From the NCBI RefSeq assembly GCF_024171695.1, contig NZ_JAMTCF010000026.1, positions 47,310 to 111,309 of the forward strand: DNA of 64,000 nucleotides, given 5' to 3'. The DNA is from Actinosynnema pretiosum (GTDB lineage: Bacteria; Actinomycetota; Actinomycetes; Mycobacteriales; Pseudonocardiaceae). The position numbers and the translations under genes are program-made. Of the stretch, positions 18,498-27,537 are shown one piece after another. Positions within the stretch are counted from its first letter, which is position 1. Every line of letters begins with the position of its first letter. The notes beneath the pieces were generated by a model, which saw nothing but the letters and a program-made list of their open reading frames with translations, made no database searches and was not told where the DNA came from.

Positions 18498-19616
18498 TCA
18501 CCTGGCCAGCAGCGCGTGCAGGACCTCCATCGCGATCGCCTCCGCCTCGTCGACGGGGATCGGGTCGGCGAAGTACGAGTCGCGCACCATGCCGCCGTAG
18601 GCGACCTCGTAGATGTGCACGCCCGACACGACCTTGACGCGGACCATTTCGCCGTACCGGTCGGTCGGCCGGAGCATGACCTTGGCCCGCTCGCCGACGC
18701 CGGGCAGCTCGCGGACCTCGTCCCAGCGGCGGCCGTACTCCTCGTCGAACCAGTTGTTCCTGATGTCCGGGTAGTCGAACGTGCCCACCGTGATCCGCAG
18801 GTCGCGGTAGCCGGTGTCCGCGTCCGCGAGGGTCTGGTAGTCGCAGTTGGCGAAGTAGCTGTCGCTGCTGCCCTCGACCCGGTTCCTGGTCTGGGCGCGC
18901 TCCAGCAGCGCCTCGTCCAGGTCGCACTCCGGGCTCATCCGGGCGCCCACCTGCGCCTGGACCTTGCCGGTCGGCGGCTCGGTGTCGATCACCAGCGGCG
19001 GTGGGGTGATCGCCTGGATCGGGGGCAGGGTGAAGGTGGACGTCTCCTGGACGCGCGCCTCCTCCACCCGGTCCGGGGAGAGGAGGAGGCGGAACAGGCC
19101 CAGCAGGAGCACGGTGCCGACCGCGACGGCCGCGACGCTGGCGCGCTTGCGGGGAAGCGGCGCGCCGTAGGCGCCGGGGTGGTGGGGGCCGCCGGGGTAC
19201 TGGGGGTGGCCGGGGTATTGGGGGTGACCTGGGTACTGGGGGTGGCCGACGAACGGGCCGGGCCGGTAGCCGGGGAAGGTCTGCGCGGGTGGCGGCGGGA
19301 ACTGGGGGTGCTGCGCGTAGACGGGGCCGTGGCCGGGGATCTGCGCGACCACCACGGGCGTGGGCGGCGCAGGCGCGGGCGGCGCGGGCTCGGCGGGCGC
19401 AGGCTCGGCGGGTGCGGGTGCGGGTGCGGGTGCGGGTGCGGGCGCGGCGTCGGCGGGAACCTGCTCGCCCGCCGTCCGCTCGTCCGGCACGACCTCACCG
19501 GGAGTCGCTTCCGGCGCCGGCGTCGGTGTCCCCGGCTGCTCGACGTCGGCGGCCGGGATCTCTTGGGGGGACCGGGGCGCGGGGGAACCCTCGGCCCCCG
19601 CTGGGGGCGTGCTCAC
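18498..19616 (-). CDS. Single-pass membrane protein with Pro-rich cytosolic arm (paralog 1)
   Basis: Unknown function; 372 residues. Residues 1-175 are rich in Pro, Ala and Glu with PAPAPA and HPQYPG repeats. One transmembrane helix follows near 180-198 after an RKRAS stop-transfer. The external domain (about 225-372) has two cysteines (ECDLDE and NCDYQT), GVGERAK and VVSGVHIYEVAYGG. The paralog at 19704 shares this domain and the arm motif VVAQIPG-x2-PVYAQ. The cysteine spacing resembles DUF3558 lipoproteins, but no lipobox is present. The start is GTG. It lies between whiA and gap, where mycobacteria have no such gene. Confidence 0.65.
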   Translation of the reverse strand: MSTPPAGAEGSPAPRSPQEIPAADVEQPGTPTPAPEATPGEVVPDERTAGEQVPADAAPAPAPAPAPAPAEPAPAEPAPPAPAPPTPVVVAQIPGHGPVYAQHPQFPPPPAQTFPGYRPGPFVGHPQYPGHPQYPGHPQYPGGPHHPGAYGAPLPRKRASVAAVAVGTVLLLGLFRLLLSPDRVEEARVQETSTFTLPPIQAITPPPLVIDTEPPTGKVQAQVGARMSPECDLDEALLERAQTRNRVEGSSDSYFANCDYQTLADADTGYRDLRITVGTFDYPDIRNNWFDEEYGRRWDEVRELPGVGERAKVMLRPTDRYGEMVRVKVVSGVHIYEVAYGGMVRDSYFADPIPVDEAEAIAMEVLHALLAR

Positions 19617-19703
19617 CGGGCAATGGTCGCACCACCGCCAAGCGATTTCCGCGTCACGTGGAAAGCGTTTGCCACATCACCCCGGCGCCCGCTCCCCCGC
19701 CCG

Positions 19704-20771
19704 TCAGCGCCCCAGGAGCTCCTTCGCGACCAGCGTCGCGATCTCCTCGGACAGCTCGTCGGGCACCTCCGGCGACAGGAACGAGTCGGTCTCGAACCCG
19801 GCGTAGCCGATCTCGTACACCACGTTCCCGGAGACCACCTTGAGCTGCACGCCCATGACCGAGTCGGCCTCGGCGGGCTCGGCCAGCAGCTTCGCCCGCT
19901 CGCCGAGGCCGTCGACCTGGCGGACGGTGCCCCAGTCGTACACGTCGTCGTCGTACCACTCCTCCAGCTCCGCGCTGTCCTCCGCCTCGTAGACGGAGAC
20001 GTAGAGGTCGCGGCGGACGGAGCCGTCGATCGTGCTGATCGTGCCGTAGGAGCAGAACGCGAAGCCGAAGAACTCCTCGCTCTCGTAGCGGTTGGAGGTG
20101 CGGGCGCGCTTGAGCGTGGCGTCGCTCAGGTCGCACTCGTCGGGCATGGCGGCGTTGCGCTGCTCGCCGTGCGGCGACTTGTAGTCGAGCGGCGACTCGT
20201 CCGGGTCCAGGGGCACGTCGGTGGGGTCGAGCGGGCTGGCCGTGGCCTGGGCGCGCGACTGGGGGTCGCGGACGAGCGGGTACCCGGCCGCCCACAGGCC
20301 GCCGAGCGCGACGAGCACCAGCGCGAGGATGCCCCCGAGGACCGCCGCCAGCACCCGGCCGGTGCGCAGCGGCGCGGGCTGGGGGGCCGGGTAGGAGGGG
20401 TACGCGTGGGGCTGGGGGAAGCCCTGGGCGGGCGTGCCCCAGGCGGGCGCCGGAGGTCCGGGCGGCGGGAACCCGGTCTGCGGGAAACCGGCCTGCGGGG
20501 TCGTGGCCTGCGGGAACGCGCCCTGGACCCCGTCCTGCGGCGGTCCGGCCGGGAACGCGGCGCCCTGGACCTGTCCGGCCGCCTGGGCCTGCGCGGCACG
20601 GGCCTGGTCGGCCTGGACCTGGAGGTACTCGGGAACCTGCGCGTACACCGGCGACATGCCGGGGATCTGCGCCACGACCACCGGCTGCTCGGGCACGACC
20701 GCCCCGCCGGAACCGGCCTCGGCGGGCTGGGACGCGGCGGACTCGTCGCCAACCTCAGGGAACTTGCTCAC
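19704..20771 (-). CDS. Single-pass membrane protein with Pro/Gln-rich cytosolic arm (paralog 2)
   Basis: Unknown function; 355 residues and the same plan as its downstream paralog at 18498. A Gln/Pro-rich N-terminal arm (about 1-140, with AGFPQTGFP-type repeats) contains VVAQIPGMSPVYAQ. One transmembrane helix lies near 146-168. The external C-terminal domain has the conserved ECDLSDATLKRAR, a second Cys, GLGERAK and VVSGNVVYEIGYAG. The GTG start is preceded by GGAAGG. The two genes share similar upstream bases (about 15 around the start), consistent with tandem duplication. Confidence 0.65.
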   Translation of the reverse strand: MSKFPEVGDESAASQPAEAGSGGAVVPEQPVVVAQIPGMSPVYAQVPEYLQVQADQARAAQAQAAGQVQGAAFPAGPPQDGVQGAFPQATTPQAGFPQTGFPPPGPPAPAWGTPAQGFPQPHAYPSYPAPQPAPLRTGRVLAAVLGGILALVLVALGGLWAAGYPLVRDPQSRAQATASPLDPTDVPLDPDESPLDYKSPHGEQRNAAMPDECDLSDATLKRARTSNRYESEEFFGFAFCSYGTISTIDGSVRRDLYVSVYEAEDSAELEEWYDDDVYDWGTVRQVDGLGERAKLLAEPAEADSVMGVQLKVVSGNVVYEIGYAGFETDSFLSPEVPDELSEEIATLVAKELLGR

Positions 20772-20986
20772 CCGGCAATCCTTCCACCACGCGCGACCCG
20801 CTTCCGGGCGAGCCCACCACCCGACCGGTCATCCCACGACCACCGGGAGCGGAGCAGCGGACCCGCCGAGCGCCTGCGGCGACCGGCGGCGGCCTCGGCG
20901 ACCGGCGGCGCGACGCCCCCACCAGTGTCGCACCGGCCCGGCCACCGACGCGGGTGAACGGGGAACCGGGGCCCGCGCCCCGCCCG

Positions 20987-21021
20987 CGCGACGGGCCGCC
21001 CCGGCGGAGCGGCCCGTCGCG
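20987..21021 (-). terminator. Hairpin terminator after whiA
   Basis: Perfect 13-bp stem: CGCGACGGGCCGC (20987-20999) pairs with its complement at 21009-21021 around a nine-base loop. It begins just past the whiA stop, separating the uvrC-rapZ-yvcK-whiA operon from the two membrane-protein genes. The rest of 20772-21025 shows nothing else. Confidence 0.75.
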
Positions 21022-21025
21022 GGGG

Positions 21026-22012
21026 TCACACCTCGGCTTCCAGCATGTCCGCCGTGACCGCCGACTCGGTGTCCGGAAGCCCCAGGTCGCGGGCCCGCTT
21101 GTCCGCCATCGCCAGCAGCCGCCGGATCCGCCCGGCCACCGCGTCCTTGGTCATCTGCGGCTCCGACAGCTGCCCCAGCTCCTCCAGCGACGCCTGCCGG
21201 TGCGCCAGCCGCAGCTGGCCTGCCGCCGCCAGGTGGTCCGGGGCCTCGGCCCCGAGGATCTCCAGCGCCCGCTGCACCCGCGCCGCCGCCGCGACGGCCG
21301 CCCGCGCCGAGCGCCGCAGGTTCGCGTCGTCGAAGTTCGCCAGGCGGTTCGCGGTGGCCCGCACCTCGCGGCGCATCCGCCGCTCCTCCCAGGCCAGCAC
21401 GCTGTCGTGCGCGCCGAGCCTGGTCAGCATCGCCCCGATGGCGTCGCCGTCCCTTATGACGACCCGCTCCGCGCCGCGCACCTCCCGCGACTTCGACCCG
21501 ATGCCCATCCGCCGCGCCGCGCCGACTAGCGCCAGCGCCGCCTCGGGACCGGGGCAGGTCACCTCCAGCGACGACGAGCGGCCCGGTTCGGTCAGCGAGC
21601 CGTGGGCCAGGAACGCGCCGCGCCACGCCGCCTCGGCGTCGCACACCCCGCCGGACACCACCGGCGCGGGCAGCCCGCGCACCGGACGGCCCCTCGGGTC
21701 GAGCAGGCCGGTCTGCCTGGCCAGGCCCTCGCCGTCCTTGACCACGCGCACCACGAACCGCGTCCCCTTGCGCAGCCCGCTGGAGGTGATCGTGAAGACG
21801 TCGGACTGGTGCCCGTACAGCTCGTGGATCTCCCTGCGCAGCCGCCGCGCCGTGGACCCCAGGTCCAGCTCAGCCTCGACCACCACCCGGCCGCCCACGA
21901 TGTGCAGCCCGCCCGCGAAGCGCAGCAGCGAGGCCACCTCCGCCCGGCGGCAGCAGGTCTTGGACACCGCCAACCTGCTCAGCTCGTCCTTGACCGCCGA
22001 CGTCATCGCCAC
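21026..22012 (-). CDS. whiA: Sporulation/division transcription factor WhiA
   Basis: DNA-binding regulator conserved in Gram-positives; in Streptomyces it acts with WhiB at sporulation genes. The 328-residue product has an N-terminal LAGLIDADG-like homing-endonuclease fold (start AMTSAVKDELSRL, CCRRAEV) and a C-terminal helix-turn-helix (about 240-315, with LEELGQLSEPQMTKDAVAGR). The start overlaps yvcK by 10 bases. ATG at 22012 was used; ATG at 22006 is the alternative. Confidence 0.95.
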   Translation of the reverse strand: MAMTSAVKDELSRLAVSKTCCRRAEVASLLRFAGGLHIVGGRVVVEAELDLGSTARRLRREIHELYGHQSDVFTITSSGLRKGTRFVVRVVKDGEGLARQTGLLDPRGRPVRGLPAPVVSGGVCDAEAAWRGAFLAHGSLTEPGRSSSLEVTCPGPEAALALVGAARRMGIGSKSREVRGAERVVIRDGDAIGAMLTRLGAHDSVLAWEERRMRREVRATANRLANFDDANLRRSARAAVAAAARVQRALEILGAEAPDHLAAAGQLRLAHRQASLEELGQLSEPQMTKDAVAGRIRRLLAMADKRARDLGLPDTESAVTADMLEAEV

Positions 22013-23055
22013 GGCTGTGGTCCTCCCCTGCTCTCGCTCTGCTCACGCTGCGTCGCACTCGACTCACGCAGCGTTGTACTGGACGGGCCGAACCCGTCCT
22101 CCCCCGCCCCGGCCAGCGCGCGCCGGATGCTCTCGGCCAGCGCGGCCGAGTCGTGCCGGTCGGGCGCACCGGGCACCGCGACCTCGGACAGGTGCGCCAC
22201 AGCCCCGAGAGCTGCGGCGGCGCGCTTGAGCCGGTCCGGGACGGGCACCGAGTCGGCGTCCGCGATCACCGCGTCGACGCGCAGTCCGGGCGCGTGCTCG
22301 GACAGCACGTCCAGGTGCAGCTCCGGGGAGAAGCCCTCGGTTTCGCCCGGTTGGGGGACAAGGTTGAGGACCACGACCTTGCGCGCGCGGGTCCGCACGA
22401 GCGCGTCGTGCAGCTCCGGGACGAGCAGGTGCGGCAGCACGCTGGTGAACCACGAGCCGGGCCCGAGCAGCACCACGTCCGCGTCCAGCACCGCCTGGAC
22501 CGCCTCCGGGCAGCCGCGCGGCGGCTCGCTCGGGCGGCCGGGGCCGTGCAGCCGGATGCGCTGCACCCGGCCGGGCGTGGTGGCGATCGCGACCTGCCCC
22601 CGGATGCGCCTGACCTCGTCGTCGTCCTCGTCGAGGCCGGTCACGTCGGCCTCGATCTCCAGCGGTTCGGCGCACATGGGCAGCACGGTGCCGCGCACGC
22701 CCAGCAGCCTGCCCGCCTCGCGCAGCACGGCGACCGGGTCGCCGAGCTGTTCGAGCAGGCCCGCGAGGACCAGGTTGCCGACGGCGTGGCCCGCGAGCGC
22801 GCCGGTGCCGCCGAAGCGGTGCTGGAACAGCGTGGACCACAGCGCCGACGAGGTGTCGTCGTCGGCCAGCGCCACCATGGCCTTGCGCAGGTCGCCGGGC
22901 GGCAGCAGGCCGAGCTCGCGGCGCAGCCTGCCCGACGACCCCCCGTCGTCGGCGACGGTCACCACGGCGGTGACGTCGTCGGTGAGCCTGCGCAGCGCCG
23001 TGAGCGTGGCGTGCAGCCCGTGGCCGCCGCCCAGCGCGACAGCGGACAGGCTCAC
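22003..23055 (-). CDS. yvcK: YvcK/CofD-like UDP-sugar-binding protein (gluconeogenesis factor)
   Basis: YvcK proteins bind UDP-N-acetylglucosamine and affect cell-wall precursor metabolism and growth on gluconeogenic carbon. The 350-residue product has the family's N-terminal GGGHGLHATL loop and TVADDGGSSGRLR (about 38-50). Later motifs are GDLRKAMVAL, AGHAVGNLVL and LGPGSWFTSV. GTG at 23055 overlaps the rapZ stop (GTGA). It sits between rapZ and whiA, the conserved order. Confidence 0.94.
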   Translation of the reverse strand: MSLSAVALGGGHGLHATLTALRRLTDDVTAVVTVADDGGSSGRLRRELGLLPPGDLRKAMVALADDDTSSALWSTLFQHRFGGTGALAGHAVGNLVLAGLLEQLGDPVAVLREAGRLLGVRGTVLPMCAEPLEIEADVTGLDEDDDEVRRIRGQVAIATTPGRVQRIRLHGPGRPSEPPRGCPEAVQAVLDADVVLLGPGSWFTSVLPHLLVPELHDALVRTRARKVVVLNLVPQPGETEGFSPELHLDVLSEHAPGLRVDAVIADADSVPVPDRLKRAAAALGAVAHLSEVAVPGAPDRHDSAALAESIRRALAGAGEDGFGPSSTTLRESSATQREQSESRGGPQPWR

Positions 23056-23939
23056 TCGCGGCCCAGGTCCCGGTGGACGACCTTCACGGCCATGCCGTCC
23101 TCGGTGGCGAGCCTGCCCGCCAGCTCCTCGGAGATCGCGACGCTGCGGTGCTTGCCGCCGGTGCAGCCCACGGCCAGGGTCAGGTAGCGCTTGCCCTCGC
23201 GGCGGTAACCGGCGCCGATCAGGCCGAGCAGCTCGTGGTAGCGGTCGAGGAACTCCTCGGCGCCCTCCTGGGTGAGGACGTAGTTGCGCACCTCGCCGTC
23301 CAGGCCGGTCTGCTCGCGCAGCTCGGGGATCCAGAACGGGTTGGGCAGGAACCGCACGTCCATGACCAGGTCGGCGTCCATCGGCAGGCCGTACTTGTAG
23401 CCGAAGGACAGCACGGTGACGCGGGTGCGGGTGGCCGACTCGGAGCCGAACGTGTCCTCGATCTTCGCGCGCAGCTGGTGCACGGACAGCGCCGAGGTGT
23501 CGAGGACCAGGTCGGCCTCCTCGCGCAGCGGGGTCAGCAGCACCCGCTCGGCCTCGATGCCGTCGGCGAGCCTGCCGTCGGCCTGCATCGGGTGGCCCCG
23601 GCGGACCGACTCGAAGCGGCGGATCAGCACGTCGTCGGTGGCCTCCAGGAACAGCACCTTCGGCTTGTAGCCGCGCGCGTCCAGGTCCTTGATGACGGCG
23701 GCGAGGTCGTCGGTGAACGCGCGGCTGCGCACGTCCATGACGACCGCGACCCTGGTGATGGCTCCCCTGGCCTGCGCGCCCAGCTCCACCATGGTGGAGA
23801 TCAGCTCGGGCGGCAGGTTGTCCACGACGAACCAGCCGAGGTCCTCAAGGCACTTCGCGGCGGTGGACCGGCCCGCCCCCGACAGGCCCGTCACCACCGC
23901 GACCTCGATGCCGGACTTCTCCCCGGCGGTTTCGCTCAC
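23052..23939 (-). CDS. rapZ: RNase adapter/nucleotide-binding protein RapZ
   Basis: P-loop protein; in E. coli it presents the sRNA GlmZ to RNase E, while the actinobacterial role is less clear. The 295-residue product has Walker A GLSGAGRST at residues 18-26, with Arg where most P-loops have Lys, as I recall for other actinobacterial homologs. It also has the conserved C-terminal GCTGGKHRSV. The GTG start overlaps uvrC by four bases. Confidence 0.93.
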   Translation of the reverse strand: MSETAGEKSGIEVAVVTGLSGAGRSTAAKCLEDLGWFVVDNLPPELISTMVELGAQARGAITRVAVVMDVRSRAFTDDLAAVIKDLDARGYKPKVLFLEATDDVLIRRFESVRRGHPMQADGRLADGIEAERVLLTPLREEADLVLDTSALSVHQLRAKIEDTFGSESATRTRVTVLSFGYKYGLPMDADLVMDVRFLPNPFWIPELREQTGLDGEVRNYVLTQEGAEEFLDRYHELLGLIGAGYRREGKRYLTLAVGCTGGKHRSVAISEELAGRLATEDGMAVKVVHRDLGRE

Positions 23940-25921
23940 GTTCGCTCCCCTTCGGTACCGGCCGCGGCGCCCAGTCTGGCGCGCACGGCCTCGGCGGTGC
24001 GCCGTCCCACGCCGGGCACCCCGCTGATCTCCTCGATGCTCGCCTCACGCAGCTTCCGCAGTGAGCCGAAGTGCTTCAGCAGCGCCGCCTTGCGCGTCTG
24101 GCCGAGGCCGGGCACGTCGTCCAGCTCCGAGGCCGTCATGCGCTTGGACCGCTTCTGGCGGTGGTAGGCGATGGCGAACCGGTGCGCCTCGTCGCGCAGG
24201 TGCTGGAGCAGGTAGAGGGCTGTGCTGGTGCGGGGCAGGATAGTCGGGTCCGGGTCGTCCGGCAGCCACACCTCCTCCAAGCGCTTGGCGAGTCCGACGA
24301 CGGCGACGTTGTCGATCCCCAGCTCGGCCAGCACCCCGGCGGCGGCGGTGGCCTGCGGTCCCGCGCCGTCCACGACGAGCAGGTTCGGCGCGTAGGCGAA
24401 GCGGCGGGGCTTGCCGGTCTCCGGGTCGATGCCGGGCTTGGCGTCGTCGCCAGCCTCGGCGGTCTCCTTCAGGTAGGCCTGGAAGCGGCGGCGCACGACC
24501 TCGGCGATGGAGGCGACGTCGCCCTCGGTGGCGGCCTCGCGCAGGGCGAAGCGGCGGTACTCGGACTTGCGCGGCAGGCCGTCCTCGAAGACCACGAGGG
24601 AGGCGACCACGTCGGTGCCCTGGGTGTGGCTGATGTCGACGCACTCGACGCGCAGCGGCGCGGTGGGCAGGTCGAGGGCGTCCTGGAGCTCCTGGAGGGC
24701 GGCGGAGCGGGCGGTGAGGTCGCCCGCGCGGCGCAGCTTGTGCTGCTGGAGCTCCTCCTTGGCGTTGCGCTCGACGGTCGCCATGAGGTCGCGCTTGTCG
24801 CCGCGCTGCGGCACCCGCAAGCTGACCTTCGCGCCGCGCAGGCCGCCCAGCCAGCGCTCCAGCGCGGGGGCGTCGTCGGGCAGCTCGGGGACCAAGACCT
24901 CGCGCGGCACCGGGGCGGCGTCCTCGGCGGACGTCCCCGCGGCGCTGGTGGGCGCGACGCCCGCGGAGGCGTTCGCGGCCTCGGCCTGGCCGCCGTAGAA
25001 CTGGGTGAGGAAGCGGTCCACCAGCGCGGGGACGCCCTCGGAGTTCTCCCGGTCGACCACCCAGGCCCGCTGCCCGCGCACCCGGCCGCCGCGCACGTGG
25101 AAGACCTGGACGGAGACCTCCAGGTCGTCGGTGGCGAACGCGACCACGTCGGCGTCGGTGCCGTCGCCGAGCACGACGGCCTGCTTCTCGACGGCGCGGC
25201 GCAGCGCGGACAGGTCGTCGCGCAGGCGGGCGGCGCGCTCGAACTCCAGCTCCTCGGCGGCGGCGTTCATCTCGCGCTCCAGGCGGCGCACCATGCCGTC
25301 GGTGCGGCCCGCGAAGAAGTCGCAGAACTCGCCGACGATGGCCCGGTGCTCGGCCGGGGAGACCCGGCCGACGCAGGGGGCGGAGCACTTGTCGATGTAG
25401 CCGAGCAGGCAGGGGCGGCCCATCTGCTCGTGGCGCTTGAAGACGCCGCCGGTGCAGGTGCGGGCGGGGAAGACGCGCAGCAGCATGTCCAGGGTCTCGC
25501 GCAGGGCCCAGGCGTGCGGGTAGGGGCCGAAGTAGCGCACGCCCTTGCGCTGGGGGCCCCGGTAGACGTGCAGGCGCGGGATCTCCTCGTTCAGGGTCAC
25601 CGCGAGCATCGGGTAGGACTTGTCGTCCTTGTAGCGGACGTTGAAGCGCGGGTCGAACTCCTTGATCCAGTTGTACTCAAGCTGGAGCGCCTCGACCTCG
25701 GTGCCGACGACGGTCCACTCGACGCTCGCGGCGGTGGTGACCATCTGGCGGGTGCGCGGGTGCAGGCCGGAGAGGTCGGCGAAGTAGGAGTTCAGCCGGG
25801 AGCGGAGGCTTTTCGCCTTGCCTACGTAGACGACCCGGCCAGTGGGGTCGCGGAACTTGTAGACACCGGGGGCCTCCGGGATGCTCCCGGCGGCGGGTCG
25901 GTAGGTCGACGGGTCGGCCAC
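23936..25921 (-). CDS. uvrC: Excinuclease ABC subunit C
   Basis: Dual-incision nuclease of nucleotide excision repair. The 661-residue product has an N-terminal GIY-YIG domain (PGVYKFRD, VYVGKAKSLRSRL, about 18-48), a cysteine cluster near 150-170 and a UVR domain near 210-245. The RNase H-like C-nuclease includes VECVDISHTQGTDVVAS, and tandem helix-hairpin-helix motifs lie at the end (DVPGLGQTRK, GVPGVGRRTAE). A short Ala/Thr-rich insert lies near 315-335. It is the first gene of the uvrC-rapZ-yvcK-whiA operon, with a GTG start. Confidence 0.96.
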   Translation of the reverse strand: MADPSTYRPAAGSIPEAPGVYKFRDPTGRVVYVGKAKSLRSRLNSYFADLSGLHPRTRQMVTTAASVEWTVVGTEVEALQLEYNWIKEFDPRFNVRYKDDKSYPMLAVTLNEEIPRLHVYRGPQRKGVRYFGPYPHAWALRETLDMLLRVFPARTCTGGVFKRHEQMGRPCLLGYIDKCSAPCVGRVSPAEHRAIVGEFCDFFAGRTDGMVRRLEREMNAAAEELEFERAARLRDDLSALRRAVEKQAVVLGDGTDADVVAFATDDLEVSVQVFHVRGGRVRGQRAWVVDRENSEGVPALVDRFLTQFYGGQAEAANASAGVAPTSAAGTSAEDAAPVPREVLVPELPDDAPALERWLGGLRGAKVSLRVPQRGDKRDLMATVERNAKEELQQHKLRRAGDLTARSAALQELQDALDLPTAPLRVECVDISHTQGTDVVASLVVFEDGLPRKSEYRRFALREAATEGDVASIAEVVRRRFQAYLKETAEAGDDAKPGIDPETGKPRRFAYAPNLLVVDGAGPQATAAAGVLAELGIDNVAVVGLAKRLEEVWLPDDPDPTILPRTSTALYLLQHLRDEAHRFAIAYHRQKRSKRMTASELDDVPGLGQTRKAALLKHFGSLRKLREASIEEISGVPGVGRRTAEAVRARLGAAAGTEGERT

Positions 25922-25934
25922 GCGACAAGACTAC

Positions 25935-26360
25935 GTGCGGGGTCCGACAACTCTCCGGGCGGCCGGGAAGGCGCAGGTCCGGGCCGGGCGGCGCCCGCCG
26001 CCGGGGGGGGGTGGTGGCGGCGGGCGCCCGGCAGGTGGTCCGGCGGCGGGTGACCGGCCAGGGGCCTGCAGCGGGCACCCCACAGGCGGTCCGGCGGCGG
26101 GCAGTCCGGCAGTGGGTGTCCGGCAGGGGTCCGGCGGGGGCACCCGGCCAGGGTCCGGCGACGGGCGCCCGGCAGGCGGTCCGGCGGCAGGCATCCGGCC
26201 GGGTCCGGCGGCAGGCGCCCCGCAGGCGGTCCGGCGACGGGCGGTCCGGCAGGCAGTCCGGCGGCAGGTGACCGGCCAGGGGCCGGCAGCGGGCACCCCG
26301 CAAGCGGTCCGGCGGCAGGCGGTCCGGCGGCGGGCGGTCCGGCGGCGGGGCACCCGGCCG
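25935..26360. repeat. GC-rich degenerate repeat array between uvrC and the Rieske gene
   Basis: About 430 bases consist almost entirely of variants of gcggtccggcggcgggc. A longer block of about 80 bases near 26030-26110 recurs near 26253-26330, both reading through gtgaccggccagggg. All frames give low-complexity Pro/Arg/Ala peptides without an initiation context. I therefore treat it as non-coding. Confidence 0.75.
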
Positions 26361-26363
26361 GGG

Positions 26364-26876
26364 TCAGGGGCCGACGTAGACGACCTGGTCGCCCTGGACC
26401 GCGACCTGCACGGCGGTCAGGCCGCGCTGGGCGGGCGGGCTGGTGACCGCGCCCGTGGCCGCGTCGAACTTGCTGCCGTGCGCGGGGCAGGTGATGGTGC
26501 CGTCCTTCGGGGCGCCCACGGTCTCGCCGACGTGCGGGCAGGTCGCGTCGTAGGCCTTGACCTCGGCTCCGGTGCGGACCAGGACCAGGGGCTTGCCCTT
26601 CGGGCCGTCCACGACCACGCCGCCGTTGTCCGGGACGTCCGCCAGCGCGACCAGCGACTGGCCGCCCGAGGTCGCGGTCCCGCCGGGGGCCGAGGTCGCC
26701 GGGGTCGACGCGCCGCCGGTGGAGCCGCCGCCCGTCCCGGTGCCGCCGGTGGTGGGGGCGCTGCTCGACGAGCCGCCGTCGCCGCAGGCCGCCAGGCCGC
26801 CGGGGACGGCCAGTGCGACGAGCACTCCGCAGAGCACGCGCCTGCGGGAGAGGGAGCCGGGGTCGGTGGTGGTCAC
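26364..26876 (-). CDS. Tat-exported Rieske [2Fe-2S] lipoprotein
   Basis: Predicted extracytoplasmic electron-transfer protein. The 170-residue product has a twin-arginine leader (SRRRVLCG, residues about 10-17) and a lipobox LAAC ending near residue 31. A Gly/Ser/Thr-rich linker to about 70 is followed by a Rieske domain with cluster ligands CPHVGE (C-x-H) and CPAHGS (C-x2-H), 18 residues apart. The domain is a minimal arsenite-oxidase/ferredoxin-like size. The GTG start lies at 26876. A paralog follows at 27127, transcribed the same way. The redox partner is unknown. Confidence 0.88.
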   Translation of the reverse strand: MTTTDPGSLSRRRVLCGVLVALAVPGGLAACGDGGSSSSAPTTGGTGTGGGSTGGASTPATSAPGGTATSGGQSLVALADVPDNGGVVVDGPKGKPLVLVRTGAEVKAYDATCPHVGETVGAPKDGTITCPAHGSKFDAATGAVTSPPAQRGLTAVQVAVQGDQVVYVGP

Positions 26877-27126
26877 CTTGGTCCTCCGTCGATCCGTGGT
26901 GGTGGGCAGTTCGGGGTTGCCCGGACCACATTCGGCACGCGCGGGGGAGGCGGCAAGTTCAGCGGTCCCACCGACAGCCGATCAACAGGGTGAGGTGAGG
27001 TGGGGGTTAAGCGGAACGTGGCGATCGGCTGCACGTTCGAGGGGTGCCGACACTTTCCGGTGAAACAGGCTCGATGAATTGACATTCCAGTCGGCCCGGA
27101 AATGGGGCCGCCGGAAGTCCACCCGA

Positions 27127-27537
27127 TCAGGCGAGGAGAACGTCCTGGCCCATCACCCGGACGGGGACCTCGGTGAGGTCTTGCTTCGCCGGGCCGGAGA
27201 GCACCTCGCCGGTGGCGGGGTCGAACGTGCTGCCGTGCGCGAGGCAGGCGACCGTCCCGGCGGTGGGCGGGTTGACGGTGGCACCCGCGTGGGGGCAGGC
27301 GGGGTTGAAGGCGCGCAGGCCCGCGTCGGTGGGGCGGAGCAGGAGGAGCTGCCCGTCGGTGGACACGTCGACCAGCGCGCCGCCGCCCACGGGCACGTCC
27401 GCCAGGGCGGCGATCCGGTCGCCGGGCTTGCCGCTGCCCACGCCGGGACGGCGGGTCGGCGCGGTCGGGCCGCAGGCGGTCGTGACGGCGGGGGCGGTGA
27501 GCGCGAGCAGGCCGCACAGGAGGGTTCTCCGGTCCAC
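27127..27537 (-). CDS. Second Tat-exported Rieske [2Fe-2S] lipoprotein
   Basis: Paralog of the Rieske protein at 26364. The 136-residue product starts at GTG 27537 with DRRTLLCG as Tat motif, lipobox TTAC near residue 24, a much shorter linker, and ligands CPHAGA and CLAHGS. I chose this GTG because the Tat motif sits at the very N-terminus. A hexamer CAGAAT ends six bases upstream, so the message may be leaderless. In-frame sequence further upstream is repeat DNA. It is 250 bases upstream of its paralog, with no gene between. Confidence 0.8.
   Translation of the reverse strand: MDRRTLLCGLLALTAPAVTTACGPTAPTRRPGVGSGKPGDRIAALADVPVGGGALVDVSTDGQLLLLRPTDAGLRAFNPACPHAGATVNPPTAGTVACLAHGSTFDPATGEVLSGPAKQDLTEVPVRVMGQDVLLA

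Noticed and set aside
25935..26360. Pro-rich repeat protein on either strand
   Set aside because: No ribosome-binding site or sensible start, unit length not consistently divisible by three, and composition explained by the DNA repeat.
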